This document shows positions 44,264-53,800 of a DNA stretch of 64,000 nucleotides, in pieces; the stretch's first letter is position 1; each line of letters begins with the position of its first letter. Origin of the DNA: Dysgonomonas mossii DSM 22836 (GTDB lineage: Bacteria > Bacteroidota > Bacteroidia > Bacteroidales > Dysgonomonadaceae); assembly GCF_000213575.1 (NCBI RefSeq), contig NZ_GL892004.1:608491-672490 (forward strand), read 5' to 3'. The notes beneath the pieces were generated by a model that saw only the letters and a list, made by a program, of their open reading frames with translations, was not told the DNA's origin and searched no databases. The position numbers and the translations under genes were made by a program.

Positions 44264-44472
44264 CAGCCCGAAACAGAGAGGAGGTTTGATGATCTTTTGA
44301 ACAAAACATATTCACTTGTGGTATGATGTTGCTTTGCTGAAGCAATGTTCAGAAGATTGATTTATATAATAGAATTCTCTCGATAATGCATTTATTGCAA
44401 TCATAGCGAATGAAATTTCGCTTATAAAGTTTAAAATTAAATAAGAAAACAAATAAAAACTAAAGAATAATT
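44264..44472 (+). promoter_or_regulatory. Long rpsU leader with strong Shine-Dalgarno and three-codon ORF
   Basis: GAGAGGAGGT (44276-44285) is a very strong Shine-Dalgarno sequence, rare in this genome. It is 4 nt before ATG ATC TTT TGA (44289-44300), a three-codon ORF. Further on are hairpins GTTGCTT/AAGCAAT (about 44329-44348) and AGCGAA/TTCGCT (about 44404-44422). The rpsU start itself (44473) has only an A-rich upstream region, with no strong Shine-Dalgarno. In Flavobacteriia, bS21 is reported to help occlude the anti-Shine-Dalgarno and to regulate its own gene. That makes this leader a candidate autoregulatory element. Confidence 0.5.
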
Positions 44473-44664
44473 ATGATTATTGTTCCATTGAAAGAAGGGG
44501 AAAATATCGAAAGAGCCCTAAAGAAATTTAAAAGAAAATACGAAAAAACAGGTGTTGTTAAAGAACTTAGAAGACGTCAGGAATTCCAAAAGCCTTCTGT
44601 AGTGAAGAGAGCAAACAAACTTCATGCTGTGTATGTGCAGAAAATGCACCGTATGGAAGAGTAA
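44473..44664 (+). CDS. rpsU: 30S ribosomal protein S21
   Basis: A 63-residue basic protein of the small subunit near the 16S rRNA 3' end. MIIVPLKEGENIERALKKFK is the S21 start, and REYFRK-type positively charged helices (EKTGVVKELRRRQEFQKPSV) follow. Length is the normal Bacteroidota one (about 60-65). It begins the conserved order rpsU - xerC - hpf - tRNA - tuf of this order. It has its own promoter and an unusually long structured leader. Confidence 0.96.
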   Translation: MIIVPLKEGENIERALKKFKRKYEKTGVVKELRRRQEFQKPSVVKRANKLHAVYVQKMHRMEE

Positions 44665-44728
44665 AATAAGTATTGCCAATTTCGCATAATATTATTAACT
44701 TCGTCATTCAAGATAGAATGTTTCTCGA

Positions 44729-45616
44729 ATGATGCTGTTGATAGAAAAATATATCAGGTATCTCCGTTATGAAAAGAACTATTCTTTACATACGGAGATT
44801 TCTTATTCTGAAGACCTCAGCCAGTTCGTAGAGTTTCTTGCCGAGCATTTTTCTGATACCGACATAAAGCATGTAGATAGAGATATTATTCGCATGTGGA
44901 TAGTGTCGATGATGGAGAGGGAAATCTCAGCCCGTTCTGTAAACCGTAAGCTAAGCGCAGTGAAATCGTTTTACAGATATTTGCAGAGAATAGGAGAAGT
45001 AACCGTAAATCCAGCCAGTAAAGTAAATGGCCCGAAAGTTGGTCGGCCAATTCCTGCTTTTGCTAACAGTGCAGATATGGCGAAGGTGCTGGATGAGGAG
45101 AACTACGGAGACTCATTCGAATCGTTGCGAGATCATATTATAATAGAGTTGTTTTATGTTACCGGAATTCGCCGGGCAGAATTGATAGGATTGAAAGATG
45201 TTGATGTCGATTTCTCTTCCGAAACCATACAGGTTACAGGAAAACGCAATAAGCAGCGTCTGATTCCCTTTAGTAATGGCATGAAGCAGTCTCTTGAGCA
45301 ATATATTGCAGTGCGAAATAAAGAAGTGGGAAACCAATCGGGTTACTTATTTGTTAAGAATAATGGAGAGCCGCTTTATCCGATGCTGGTGCATCGTATT
45401 GTGACTTCTAGTTTACAGCAGATAGAAACTCTGTCTAAGGTTAGCCCCCATGTTCTTCGACATTCGTTTGCAACAGGCATGCTAAATAATGGAGCAGATA
45501 TTAATGCAGTAAAGGAGTTGCTTGGCCATGCAAGCTTGGCTGCTACAGAAATATACACACATACTTCGTTTGAAGAATTAAAAAGAATTTATAACAAAGC
45601 TCACCCAAGAGCTTAA
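44729..45616 (+). CDS. xerC: Tyrosine recombinase XerC-type
   Basis: A 295-residue site-specific recombinase with an N-terminal SAM-like DNA-binding domain (about 1-88) and the C-terminal catalytic domain. The catalytic residues are visible: R148 (TGIRRAEL), K172 (GKRNKQR), H241 and R244 (SPHVLRHSF), H267 (LLGHASL) and Y276 (EIYTHTS). XerC with XerD resolves chromosome dimers at dif sites. The place next to rpsU and hpf, the intact active site and the lack of mobile-element context favour this housekeeping role. The first two codons are both ATG, so the start may be 44729 or 44732. Confidence 0.92.
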   Translation: MMLLIEKYIRYLRYEKNYSLHTEISYSEDLSQFVEFLAEHFSDTDIKHVDRDIIRMWIVSMMEREISARSVNRKLSAVKSFYRYLQRIGEVTVNPASKVNGPKVGRPIPAFANSADMAKVLDEENYGDSFESLRDHIIIELFYVTGIRRAELIGLKDVDVDFSSETIQVTGKRNKQRLIPFSNGMKQSLEQYIAVRNKEVGNQSGYLFVKNNGEPLYPMLVHRIVTSSLQQIETLSKVSPHVLRHSFATGMLNNGADINAVKELLGHASLAATEIYTHTSFEELKRIYNKAHPRA

Positions 45617-45621
45617 AAAGT

Positions 45622-45629
45622 AAAGGAGG
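45622..45629 (+). promoter_or_regulatory. Perfect Shine-Dalgarno of hpf
   Basis: AAAGGAGG lies 7 nt before the ATG at 45637, an ideal Shine-Dalgarno, in a genome where most genes lack one. Confidence 0.7.
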
Positions 45630-45636
45630 ATTAGTT

Positions 45637-45936
45637 ATGAATATTGTAATTCAATCGGTGCACTTTGATGCGTCAGTACAACTGAAAGAGTTTATTGAGA
45701 AAAAAATATCAAAATTGGATAAATTTACAGATCAGATTGTAGATGCAGAAGTTATATTGAAAGTCGTGAAGCCGGAAGTAGCCAATAATAAAGAGGCTTC
45801 GGTTAAATTGAATATAAAAAATGGAGAGTTGTTTGCCAATAAGACTGCCGATAGCTTTGAGGAAGCTGTTGCCCAGAGTATAGAAGCTTTGGAAAAGCAA
45901 GTGCTTAAGGTAAAAGAGAAGGCTCAGGCTAAATAA
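45637..45936 (+). CDS. hpf: Ribosome hibernation-promoting factor, short form
   Basis: A 99-residue protein of the HPF/RaiA family. MNIVIQSVHFDASVQLKEFI and KISKLDKF are the usual beta-alpha start, and NGELFANKTADSFEEAVAQS with EALEKQVLK the second part. Short HPF binds the 30S decoding region and helps form inactive 70S or 100S particles in slow growth. The long-HPF C-terminal dimer domain is absent. It starts 20 nt after xerC with an AAAGGAGG, whereas neighbours lack strong Shine-Dalgarno sequences. Confidence 0.94.
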   Translation: MNIVIQSVHFDASVQLKEFIEKKISKLDKFTDQIVDAEVILKVVKPEVANNKEASVKLNIKNGELFANKTADSFEEAVAQSIEALEKQVLKVKEKAQAK

Positions 45937-46026
45937 AATAGCAATGTTCATGAAATTGGCACTAAGCTAGTTGAAGCTAAATAGACAATCAAAAGAAAAC
46001 ACAAGGGAAAATAAATCTATAAAGTG

Positions 46027-46057
46027 TTGTGATTATAAAAAAAAATATCTAATTTTG
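46027..46057 (+). promoter_or_regulatory. Promoter of the tRNA-Thr / tuf transcript
   Basis: TTG at 46027-46029 and TAATTTTG at 46050-46057 with a 20-nt spacer match the consensus. The first tRNA gene starts 51 nt downstream. Confidence 0.65.
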
Positions 46058-46108
46058 TCGCCGTTTCGCTGTGTAAAAAGCGAGATGGCGATAATTATTA
46101 GACTTTTA

Positions 46109-46182
46109 GCCTCTTTAGCTCAGTTGGCCAGAGCACGTGATTTGTAATCTCGGGGTCGTTGGTTCGAATCCGACAAGAGGCT
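46109..46182 (+). tRNA. tRNA-Thr (anticodon TGT)
   Basis: A 74-nt cloverleaf. Acceptor arm GCCTCTT pairs with AAGAGGC, the discriminator is T, the anticodon loop is TTTGTAA, and GGTTCGAATCC is the T arm. It reads ACA and related codons. CCA is not encoded. It is the first gene of the Thr-Thr-tuf-Trp transcript. Confidence 0.95.
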
Positions 46183-46337
46183 CAAGCTATAAGGAAAAAG
46201 AAGTTTTGAAAAAGCTATGAATCAGTAGATTTGGATATTTCTTCACTTTAATTTCCATTACTTTTGCTTTAATAATAATATCTCTTGTTTTTAAGTACGG
46301 AGAATTGTTTAATTTGAAGCAAGATTTTGAGATTTAA

Positions 46338-46409
<72 letters not shown>

Positions 46410-46478
46410 CTAACGGGGGATACAAGATTCAAAATTGAATTAAATATATACATTTAACTAAATAATAGAAGATTAATT

Positions 46479-47666
46479 ATGGCAAAAGAACATTTTAACC
46501 GGGCGAAACCGCACGTAAATATCGGTACAATCGGTCACGTTGACCACGGTAAAACTACTTTGACTGCTGCTATCACTAAAGTATTGGCTGACAAAGGTCT
46601 TTCTCAAGCACGCTCTTTCGACTCTATCGATAACGCTCCTGAAGAAAAAGAACGTGGTATTACAATCAATACTTCTCACGTAGAATACGAAACAGCTAAC
46701 CGTCACTATGCTCACGTTGACTGTCCAGGACACGCCGACTACGTAAAGAACATGGTTACTGGTGCTGCTCAGATGGACGGTGCTATCATCGTTGTAGCTG
46801 CTACTGATGGTCCGATGCCTCAAACTCGTGAGCACATCCTTCTTGCACGTCAGGTAAACGTACCAAGATTGGTTGTTTTCATGAACAAATGTGATATCGT
46901 TGATGACGAAGAAATGCTAGAATTAGTAGAACTTGAAATGAGAGAACTTCTTTCATTCTACGAATTCGACGGAGATAATACTCCAGTTATCCGTGGATCT
47001 GCACTAGGTGCTTTGAACGGTGTTGAACCTTGGGTTAGCCAAGTAATGGAGCTTATGAATGCTGTTGATACTTGGATTCCACTTCCTCCACGTGATGTTG
47101 ATAAACCATTCTTGATGCCGGTTGAAGACGTGTTCTCTATCACAGGTCGTGGTACTGTAGCAACAGGTCGTATCGAAACTGGTAAGATCAAAACTGGTGA
47201 AGAAGTTCAAATCATCGGTCTTGGAGCTGAAGCTAAAAAATCAGTTGTAACAGGAGTAGAAATGTTCCGTAAGATTCTTGACGACGGACAAGCCGGTGAC
47301 AACGTAGGTCTTCTACTTCGTGGTATCGATAAAGAAGAAATCAAACGTGGTATGGTTATTACTCACCCAGGTAAAATCACTCCTCACACTACATTCAAAG
47401 CTGAGGTTTATATCTTGAAGAAAGAAGAAGGTGGACGTCACACTCCATTCCACAACAAATATCGTCCTCAGTTCTATCTACGTACATTGGACGTAACAGG
47501 TGAAATTTCTCTTCCTGAAGGAACAGACATGGTAATGCCTGGTGATAACGTAACAATCACAGTAGAATTGATTTACCCAGTTGCTTGTAACGTAGGTCTT
47601 CGTTTCGCTATCCGTGAAGGTGGACGTACAGTAGGTGCTGGTCAGATTACAGAAATTTTATCTTAA
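46479..47666 (+). CDS. tuf: Elongation factor Tu
   Basis: A 395-residue GTPase that delivers aminoacyl-tRNA to the ribosome. G1 is [10 protein letters not shown] (19-28), switch I is RGITIN, G3 is DCPGHADY, G4 is NKCD and G5 is GSALGAL; domains 2 and 3 follow. Codon use is strongly biased (CGT, GGT, AAC, ATC), as expected for an abundant protein. It sits between tRNA-Thr and tRNA-Trp as in other Bacteroidales, before secE-nusG-rplK. Confidence 0.98.
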   Translation: MAKEHFNRAKPHVNIGTIGHVDHGKTTLTAAITKVLADKGLSQARSFDSIDNAPEEKERGITINTSHVEYETANRHYAHVDCPGHADYVKNMVTGAAQMDGAIIVVAATDGPMPQTREHILLARQVNVPRLVVFMNKCDIVDDEEMLELVELEMRELLSFYEFDGDNTPVIRGSALGALNGVEPWVSQVMELMNAVDTWIPLPPRDVDKPFLMPVEDVFSITGRGTVATGRIETGKIKTGEEVQIIGLGAEAKKSVVTGVEMFRKILDDGQAGDNVGLLLRGIDKEEIKRGMVITHPGKITPHTTFKAEVYILKKEEGGRHTPFHNKYRPQFYLRTLDVTGEISLPEGTDMVMPGDNVTITVELIYPVACNVGLRFAIREGGRTVGAGQITEILS

Positions 47667-47683
47667 TAATTTCTATAAAACCT

Positions 47684-47711
47684 AAAGTCGGTTTGCAATA
47701 TAACCGACTTT
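47684..47711 (+). terminator. Hairpin between tuf and tRNA-Trp
   Basis: AAAGTCGGTT (47684-47693) and AACCGACTTT (47702-47711) form a perfect 10-bp stem. Only three T follow, so this is a weak terminator, attenuator or RNA-processing site 6 nt before the tRNA. It would let some transcription continue into tRNA-Trp and the secE operon. Confidence 0.55.
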
Positions 47712-47716
47712 AATAT

Positions 47717-47788
47717 ACGGGCGTAGTTCAGTGGTAGAGCGTTGGTCTCCAAAACCAAATGTCGGGAGTTCGAATCTCTCCGCCCGTG
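47717..47788 (+). tRNA. tRNA-Trp (anticodon CCA)
   Basis: A 72-nt cloverleaf. Acceptor ACGGGCG pairs with CGCCCGT, the discriminator is G, the anticodon loop is CTCCAAA, and the T arm contains AGTTCGAATCT. CCA is not encoded. It lies 20 nt before secE, the usual position in Bacteroidales. Confidence 0.96.
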
Positions 47789-47807
47789 CTAAACTCAAAC
47801 AGGAGTG

Positions 47808-47999
47808 ATGAAAAAAATAATTAACTATTTTAAAGATTCTTATAACGAACTTGTATATAAGGTTTCTTGGCCTTCTCGTCCGGAATTGACCAGCAGTGCA
47901 GTTATTGTCATGATCGCTTCCATTATTATGGCATTGGTTGTGTGGGGAGTTGATTCTATATTTGACAGAGTGGTTAAGTTGCTTTATGGTCTGTTGTAA
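47808..47999 (+). CDS. secE: Preprotein translocase subunit SecE
   Basis: A 63-residue membrane protein with one transmembrane helix (about 28-50) after the conserved amphipathic helix FKDSYNELVYKVSWPSRPEL. It clamps SecY in the SecYEG export channel. The ATG at 47808 is chosen; a GTG at 47805 is immediately before it, and AGGAG (47801-47805) is too close to be an ideal ribosome site. It is followed after 21 nt by nusG as in most bacteria. Confidence 0.95.
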   Translation: MKKIINYFKDSYNELVYKVSWPSRPELTSSAVIVMIASIIMALVVWGVDSIFDRVVKLLYGLL

Positions 48000-48020
48000 T
48001 CTTTATCTTGTCAAAAAACT

Positions 48021-48566
48021 ATGACTGAAATCGAAAAGAAATGGTACGTTCTGCGTGCTGTTAGTGGAAAAGAAAATAAAGTCAAAGAATATCTTGAATC
48101 AGAGATAAAGAAAACTGACTTAGGGAAGTATATTTCTCAAGTTCTTATTCCTACAGAGAAGACTTATATCATGCGTAACGGAAAGAAGGTTCTCAAAGAA
48201 AGAGCTTATCTTCCCGGCTACATATTGATTGAGGCTGCACTCGTAGGTGAAGTGATTCATGAACTTCGTAACATTAATTTTGTTGCAGGTTTTTTACCGA
48301 ATACTACTAATCCGCAACCGCTGAGCCAATCCGAAGTAAATCGGATATTAGGCACAATGGACGAACTGGATGAGCAGGAAGTAGGCTTGGATATTCAATA
48401 TTTTGTTGGAGAAAACGTGAAAGTAACAAATGGACCTTTCTCCGGTTTCTCTGGTATTATTGAAGAGGTGAACGCTGAGAAAAAGAAACTCAAGGTGATG
48501 GTAAAGATATTTGGAAGGAAAACTCCTCTCGAATTGAATTACATGCAAGTTGAAAAAGAGCAATAA
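48021..48566 (+). CDS. nusG: Transcription termination/antitermination factor NusG
   Basis: A 181-residue protein that binds RNA polymerase and couples it to the ribosome or Rho. The NGN domain (KKWYVLRAVSGKENKVKEYL; RAYLPGYILIEAAL; FVAGFLPNTTNPQPLSQSEV) is followed by the KOW domain: ENVKVTNGPFSGFSGIIEEV (about 132-151) and the tail TPLELNYMQVEKEQ. Length is typical. It is the second gene of the secE-nusG-ribosomal protein-rpoBC transcript. Confidence 0.97.
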   Translation: MTEIEKKWYVLRAVSGKENKVKEYLESEIKKTDLGKYISQVLIPTEKTYIMRNGKKVLKERAYLPGYILIEAALVGEVIHELRNINFVAGFLPNTTNPQPLSQSEVNRILGTMDELDEQEVGLDIQYFVGENVKVTNGPFSGFSGIIEEVNAEKKKLKVMVKIFGRKTPLELNYMQVEKEQ

Positions 48567-48630
48567 GGACTGGTTACGCACTCTGGATGTTCTATTTAAG
48601 TTTTAACAAAACTAAAAATTAAAAACAAAA

Positions 48631-49074
48631 ATGGCTAAAGAAATTGCTGGACAATTAAAGTTACAGATTAAAGGCGGTGCAGCAAATCCATCTCCTCCGG
48701 TAGGGCCTGCTTTAGGTTCTAAAGGTATCAATATCATGGATTTCTGTAAGCAATTTAATGCCAGAACTCAAGACAAGGCAGGTAAAATATTACCAGTGGT
48801 AATTACTTACTATGTTGATAAGTCTTTTGATTTTATTGTAAAACAACCACCTGTGGCAATTCAGTTACTTGAAGCCGCTAAAACAAAGAGTGGATCAGCA
48901 GAACCTAATCGTAAGAAGGTAGCAGAAATTACTTGGGATCAAGTACAAGCTATCGCTGAAGATAAAATGGTTGACCTGAACTGTTTTACCATAGAATCTG
49001 CCATGAAGATGGTTGCTGGTACAGCAAGAAGTATGGGTATTACTGTAAAAGGGGCTTTCCCTGATGTTAAATAA
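48631..49074 (+). CDS. rplK: 50S ribosomal protein L11
   Basis: A 147-residue protein of the GTPase-associated centre. [20 protein letters not shown] is the conserved N-terminal domain, and [20 protein letters not shown] the C-terminal 23S rRNA-binding part. Normal length, start and neighbours; first ribosomal gene after nusG, 64 nt away. Confidence 0.98.
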   Translation: MAKEIAGQLKLQIKGGAANPSPPVGPALGSKGINIMDFCKQFNARTQDKAGKILPVVITYYVDKSFDFIVKQPPVAIQLLEAAKTKSGSAEPNRKKVAEITWDQVQAIAEDKMVDLNCFTIESAMKMVAGTARSMGITVKGAFPDVK

Positions 49075-49091
49075 TTAAACTTCAATTGATA

Positions 49092-49787
49092 ATGGGTAAA
49101 CTTACAAAAAATCAGAAGTTAGCTTTCAGCAAAATTGAAGCAGGGAAATTATATACACTGACTGAAGCATCAGCTCTTGTAAAAGAGATAACAACTACAA
49201 AATTCGACTCATCTGTCGATTTGGATGTACGCTTAGGTGTAGACCCACGTAAAGCTAACCAGATGGTGAGAGGTGTAGTATCTCTTCCTCATGGAACAGG
49301 AAAACAAGTAAGAGTTTTGGTATTATGTTCTCCGGATGCAGAAGCTGCAGCTAAAGAAGCTGGTGCAGACTATGTAGGTTTGGATGAATATATCGAAAAG
49401 ATAAAAGGTGGTTGGACTGATATTGATGTTATCATCACTCAGCCTGCTATCATGGGTAAAGTTGGAGCTTTGGGGCGTGTACTTGGACCTCGTGGTCTGA
49501 TGCCTAACCCTAAGAGCGGAACTGTGACTGTGGACGTTGCTAAAGCTGTAACTGAAGTGAAATCAGGTAAAATCGACTTTAAAGTTGATAAAGCAGGTAT
49601 CGTTCATGCTTCTATAGGTAAAGTATCTTTTACTTCAGATCAGATCAGAGATAATGCAAGAGAATTTATTTCTACGCTTATCAAACTGAAACCGACTGCA
49701 GCTAAAGGAACTTATGTGAAAAGTGTTTGTCTTTCAAGTACTATGAGTCCGGGTGTAAAAATAGACCCTAAATCAGTAGAAAATTAA
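49092..49787 (+). CDS. rplA: 50S ribosomal protein L1
   Basis: A 231-residue protein of the L1 stalk, and in many bacteria a translational repressor of rpl[22 protein letters not shown] and [19 protein letters not shown] are unmistakable L1 segments. The frame is open to a TTG at 49086, but the ATG at 49092 ([12 protein letters not shown]) is the family start. It follows rplK by 17 nt. Confidence 0.98.
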   Translation: MGKLTKNQKLAFSKIEAGKLYTLTEASALVKEITTTKFDSSVDLDVRLGVDPRKANQMVRGVVSLPHGTGKQVRVLVLCSPDAEAAAKEAGADYVGLDEYIEKIKGGWTDIDVIITQPAIMGKVGALGRVLGPRGLMPNPKSGTVTVDVAKAVTEVKSGKIDFKVDKAGIVHASIGKVSFTSDQIRDNAREFISTLIKLKPTAAKGTYVKSVCLSSTMSPGVKIDPKSVEN

Positions 49788-49807
49788 TCAAAATTGACTG
49801 AAACATT

Positions 49808-50320
49808 ATGAGAAAGGAAGATAAAAGTACTATCATAGAAACTATAGCGGCAACAATCAAAGGTTACGACAATTTCTATCTTACTGATATCGCTACTCTT
49901 AATTCGACTAAAACTAGCGAATTGAGAAGAGAGTGCGCAAAGCAAGAGATTAAATTAATGGTCGTAAAGAATACCCTGTTGCAGAAAGCATTGGATACAC
50001 TTGAAGGTGACTATTCGGAACTACATTCAGTTTTGAAAGGAAATACTGCAGTGATGTTTTCCAATTCAGCTAATGCACCGGCTAAACTGATCGCTAAGTA
50101 CAAGAAAGAAGGAATTCCTTCGCTTAAGGCTGCTTATGTACAAGAAAGCTTCTACATAGGTGCGGAAAATTTGAGCGCATTAGAAAACATCAAGAGCAAG
50201 AACGAACTTATCGGCGATGTTATCATGTTGCTTCAATCTCCAGCCAAGAATGTTATCTCAGCCCTTCAATCGGGAGGTAATACCATTCATGGTGTATTAG
50301 AAACATTATCGAAACGATAA
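49808..50320 (+). CDS. rplJ: 50S ribosomal protein L10
   Basis: A 170-residue stalk protein that holds L7/L12 dimers. The start MRKEDKSTIIETIAATIKGY, central KLMVVKNTLLQKALD and GNTAVMFSNSANAPAKLI match L10. The C-terminal helix (PAKNVISALQSGGNTIHGVL) binds L12. It follows rplA by 20 nt. No obvious L10-leader structure is resolvable in so short a gap. Confidence 0.97.
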   Translation: MRKEDKSTIIETIAATIKGYDNFYLTDIATLNSTKTSELRRECAKQEIKLMVVKNTLLQKALDTLEGDYSELHSVLKGNTAVMFSNSANAPAKLIAKYKKEGIPSLKAAYVQESFYIGAENLSALENIKSKNELIGDVIMLLQSPAKNVISALQSGGNTIHGVLETLSKR

Positions 50321-50362
50321 TTCATTTAAAAAAGAATAATAACAATTTTAATTTATACAAAA

Positions 50363-50740
50363 ATGGCAGATATCAAAGCTATTGCAGAACAACTAGTAAA
50401 TTTGACAGTGAAAGAAGTTAGCGAATTAGCTGAAATTCTAAAAACTGAATACGGTATTGAACCAGCCGCTGCTGCTGTTGCAGTTGCAGGTCCGGCTGCA
50501 GGTCCAGCTGCAGAAGCTGTAGAAGAAAAAACATCTTTCGATGTAATCTTGAAATCAGCAGGTGCAAACAAATTGCAAGTTGTTAAAGCTGTTAAAGAAC
50601 TAACAGGACTTGGTTTGAAAGAAGCTAAAGATCTAGTTGATGCTGCTCCTGGTGAACTTAAAAAAGGAGTAACTAAAGATGAAGCAGAAGCATTGAAAAA
50701 ACAATTAGAAGAATCAGGAGCTGAAGTTGAACTTAAGTAA
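50363..50740 (+). CDS. rplL: 50S ribosomal protein L7/L12
   Basis: A 125-residue acidic stalk protein that recruits translational GTPases. It has an N-terminal dimer domain (about 1-35), an Ala/Pro-rich hinge ([20 protein letters not shown]) and a C-terminal domain, [20 protein letters not shown] and [15 protein letters not shown]. Normal length. It is followed by a strong hairpin before rpoB. Confidence 0.98.
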   Translation: MADIKAIAEQLVNLTVKEVSELAEILKTEYGIEPAAAAVAVAGPAAGPAAEAVEEKTSFDVILKSAGANKLQVVKAVKELTGLGLKEAKDLVDAAPGELKKGVTKDEAEALKKQLEESGAEVELK

Positions 50741-50765
50741 AAACAGTCCTGTCAAAGGATACTTT

Positions 50766-50803
50766 GGTTAGGAACCTTCGTTGTGAAGGTTCTTAACCTT
50801 TTT
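50766..50803 (+). terminator. Attenuator hairpin between rplL and rpoB
   Basis: GGTTAGGAACCTTC (50766-50779) and GAAGGTTCTTAACC (50785-50798) form a 14-bp stem with a 5-nt loop and wobble pairs, followed by TTTTT. It sits between rplL and rpoB, as does the known attenuator in E. coli, and should lower rpoBC transcription relative to L7/L12. Confidence 0.75.
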
Positions 50804-50841
50804 ACGTCAAAAATAATAAGTTCATCAAAACTGGATATTCC

Positions 50842-53800
50842 ATGTCTTCAATAAATACAAATCAAAGAGTCAATTTCGCTTCAATCAAAAATCCGCTACC
50901 TTATCCGGATTTTCTTGAAGTGCAGCTAAAGTCATTCCGCGACTTTTTACAACTTGATACTCCTCCCGAAAAGAGGAAGAAAGAAGGTCTATACAAAGTT
51001 TTTGCAGAAAACTTTCCTATAGCTGATACACGAAACAATTTTGTATTAGAATTTTTGGACTACTTTATCGATCCGCCGCGTTACACAATCGAAGAGTGTA
51101 TCGACAGGGGATTGACGTATAGTGTTCCTCTAAAAGCAAAACTTAAACTTTATTGTACCGACCCCGATCATGAAGACTTTGACACGGTTATTCAGGATGT
51201 TTATTTGGGGTTGATACCATACATGACCGAAAAAGGTACATTCGTTATCAATGGTGCCGAGCGTGTTGTTGTTTCGCAGTTACACCGTTCGCCGGGCGTA
51301 TTTTTCGGACAAACAATGCATGCTAATGGTACGAAGTTGTATTCAGCGCGTATCATTCCTTTCAAAGGTTCATGGATTGAATTTGCTACAGACATCAATA
51401 ATGTCATGTATGCATATATTGACCGTAAAAAGAAATTACCTGTAACTACGCTCCTTCGTGCTATCGGTTTTGAGAGTGATAGAAATATCCTCGAAATATT
51501 CGATCTGGCAGAAGAAGTGAAAGTTAATAAACAAAATATAAAAAAAATAGCAGGCCGTAAACTTGCTGCCAGAATTCTTAGAACCTGGATGGAAGACTTC
51601 GTGGATGAGGATACCGGTGAGGTAACATCTATCGAACGTAACGAAGTTATTCTTGAACGTGAAACTATTCTGGAAAAAGATCATCTGGATTTAATACTTG
51701 ATTCGAGTGTGTCTTCTATATTATTGCACAAAGAGTCTCAGAATATTTCTGACTTTGCAATTATATACAATACATTACAAAAAGACCCAAGTAACTCGGA
51801 AATAGACGCTGTTCGTCATATCTACAGACAATTGCGTAGTGCAGAGCCTGCTGATGATGCAAGTGCTCGTGAGGTTATTAATAATCTTTTCTTTTCCGAA
51901 AAACGTTACGATTTGGGAGAAGTAGGACGTTACAGGCTGAATAAGAAACTGGGCCTTTCTACTAGTACAGATATCCGTGTTTTAACGAAGGAAGATATTA
52001 TTGAGATTATCAAATATCTTATCGAGTTGATCAACTCAAAAGCCATCGTTGACGATATCGACCACTTGAGCAACCGTCGTGTACGTACCGTAGGAGAACA
52101 GCTTTTCAATCAGTTTGGAGTTGGTCTTAACCGTATGGCACGTATCATCCGTGAAAGAATGAACGTTCGCGATAATGAAGTGTTTACGCCGATTGATTTG
52201 ATCAATGCTAAAACAATTTCTTCTGTCGTAAATACATTCTTCGGAACAAATGCGTTGTCTCAGTTCATGGATCAAACGAATCCATTGGCTGAAATTACTC
52301 ACAAGCGTCGTATGTCTGCCCTTGGACCAGGTGGTCTTTCTCGCGAAAGAGCCGGTTTTGAGGTGCGTGACGTTCACTATACTCACTATGGTCGTCTTTG
52401 TCCGATCGAAACACCTGAAGGTCCAAACATTGGTTTGATATCTTCTCTTTGTGTTTATGCAAAGATCAACGACCTTGGTTTTATCGAAACACCATACCGT
52501 AAGGTTACAGATAGTAAAGTAGACTTATCCTCTGAAGGTATCGTATATCTTGCAGCCGAAGAGGAGGAAGACAGGCTTATCGCTCAAGGTAATGCTCCGT
52601 TGAATGATGACGGATCATTTATCGATATGCGTATAAAAGCTCGTCAAGATGCAGACTATCCTGTAATCGAACCATCAGAAGTAGAATTGATGGACGTATC
52701 ACCGACTCAGATTGCTTCTATCGCAGCATCGTTGATTCCATTCTTGGAGCATGATGATGCCAACCGTGCGCTGATGGGATCGAACATGATGCGTCAGGCT
52801 GTTCCTTTGATGCGTACCGAGTCTCCTATCGTAGGAACCGGTATTGAAGGTCAGCTGATTCGTGACTCTCGTACTCAGATTGTTGCAGAGGGTGCAGGTG
52901 AAGTTGTCTTTGTAGATGCCGATACGATTAAGATTAAATATGATCGTACAGCAGACGAAGACTTTGTGGCTTTTGACGATGCGATTAAAACATATTCTAT
53001 TCCTAAGTTCCGTAAGACAAACCAAAATACAACAATCGACCTTCGTCCTATCTGTAGAAAAGGCGACAGAGTTGTGTTGAATCAGATACTAACAGAAGGT
53101 TATTCAACTGAAAAAGGTGAATTGGCTATCGGTAAGAATCTGAAGGTTGCCTTCATGCCTTGGAAAGGGTATAACTTTGAGGATGCGATTGTACTGAACG
53201 AACGTGTTGTTCGCGAAGATATTTTTACATCTGTCCATGTAGAAGAGTTTGCACTTGAGGTTCGTGATACAAAACGTGGTGTTGAAGAATTGACATCCGA
53301 TATTCCGAACGTAAGCGAAGATGCTACTAAAGACCTGGATGAGAGAGGTATTATCCGTGTAGGAGCTCGGGTTAGTCCGGGAGATATCCTTATCGGTAAG
53401 ATTACTCCTAAGGGAGAATCTGATCCTTCTCCTGAAGAAAAGCTGCTTCGTGCAATCTTTGGAGACAAAGCCGGTGATGTGAAAGATGCATCTTTGAAAG
53501 CATCTCCTTCATTGAAAGGTGTTGTTGTATCAACAAACTTGTTCTCTAAAGCATCTAAAAAGGGTAAGACAAAACTTTCGAGCAAAGCTTTGCTTCCTAA
53601 ACTAGATGAAGAATATGAAGAAAAGATGGCAAAACTGAAAGGAATACTAGTAGATAAGCTATTGGTATTGACCGAAGGCAAACCATCACAGGGTGTTAAA
53701 GATTATTTGAATGTTGATATTATCGGTAAAGGCTCTAAGTTTACGAAGAGTGCTTTGGATGGTATCGATTACGAATCAATACAGGTAAGTAACTGGACAT

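Noticed and set aside
44729..45616. Tyrosine recombinase as a sign of an integrated element
   Set aside because: It lies between rpsU and hpf in a conserved housekeeping order, has XerC-type length and active site, and no att repeats or cargo genes surround it.
53100..53681. Long minus-strand ORF of 193 codons inside rpoB
   Set aside because: It lies antisense to highly conserved rpoB codons and its length follows from their codon bias. Its Ser-rich translation resembles no protein. Similar shadows lie across lysS, rpoC and tuf.
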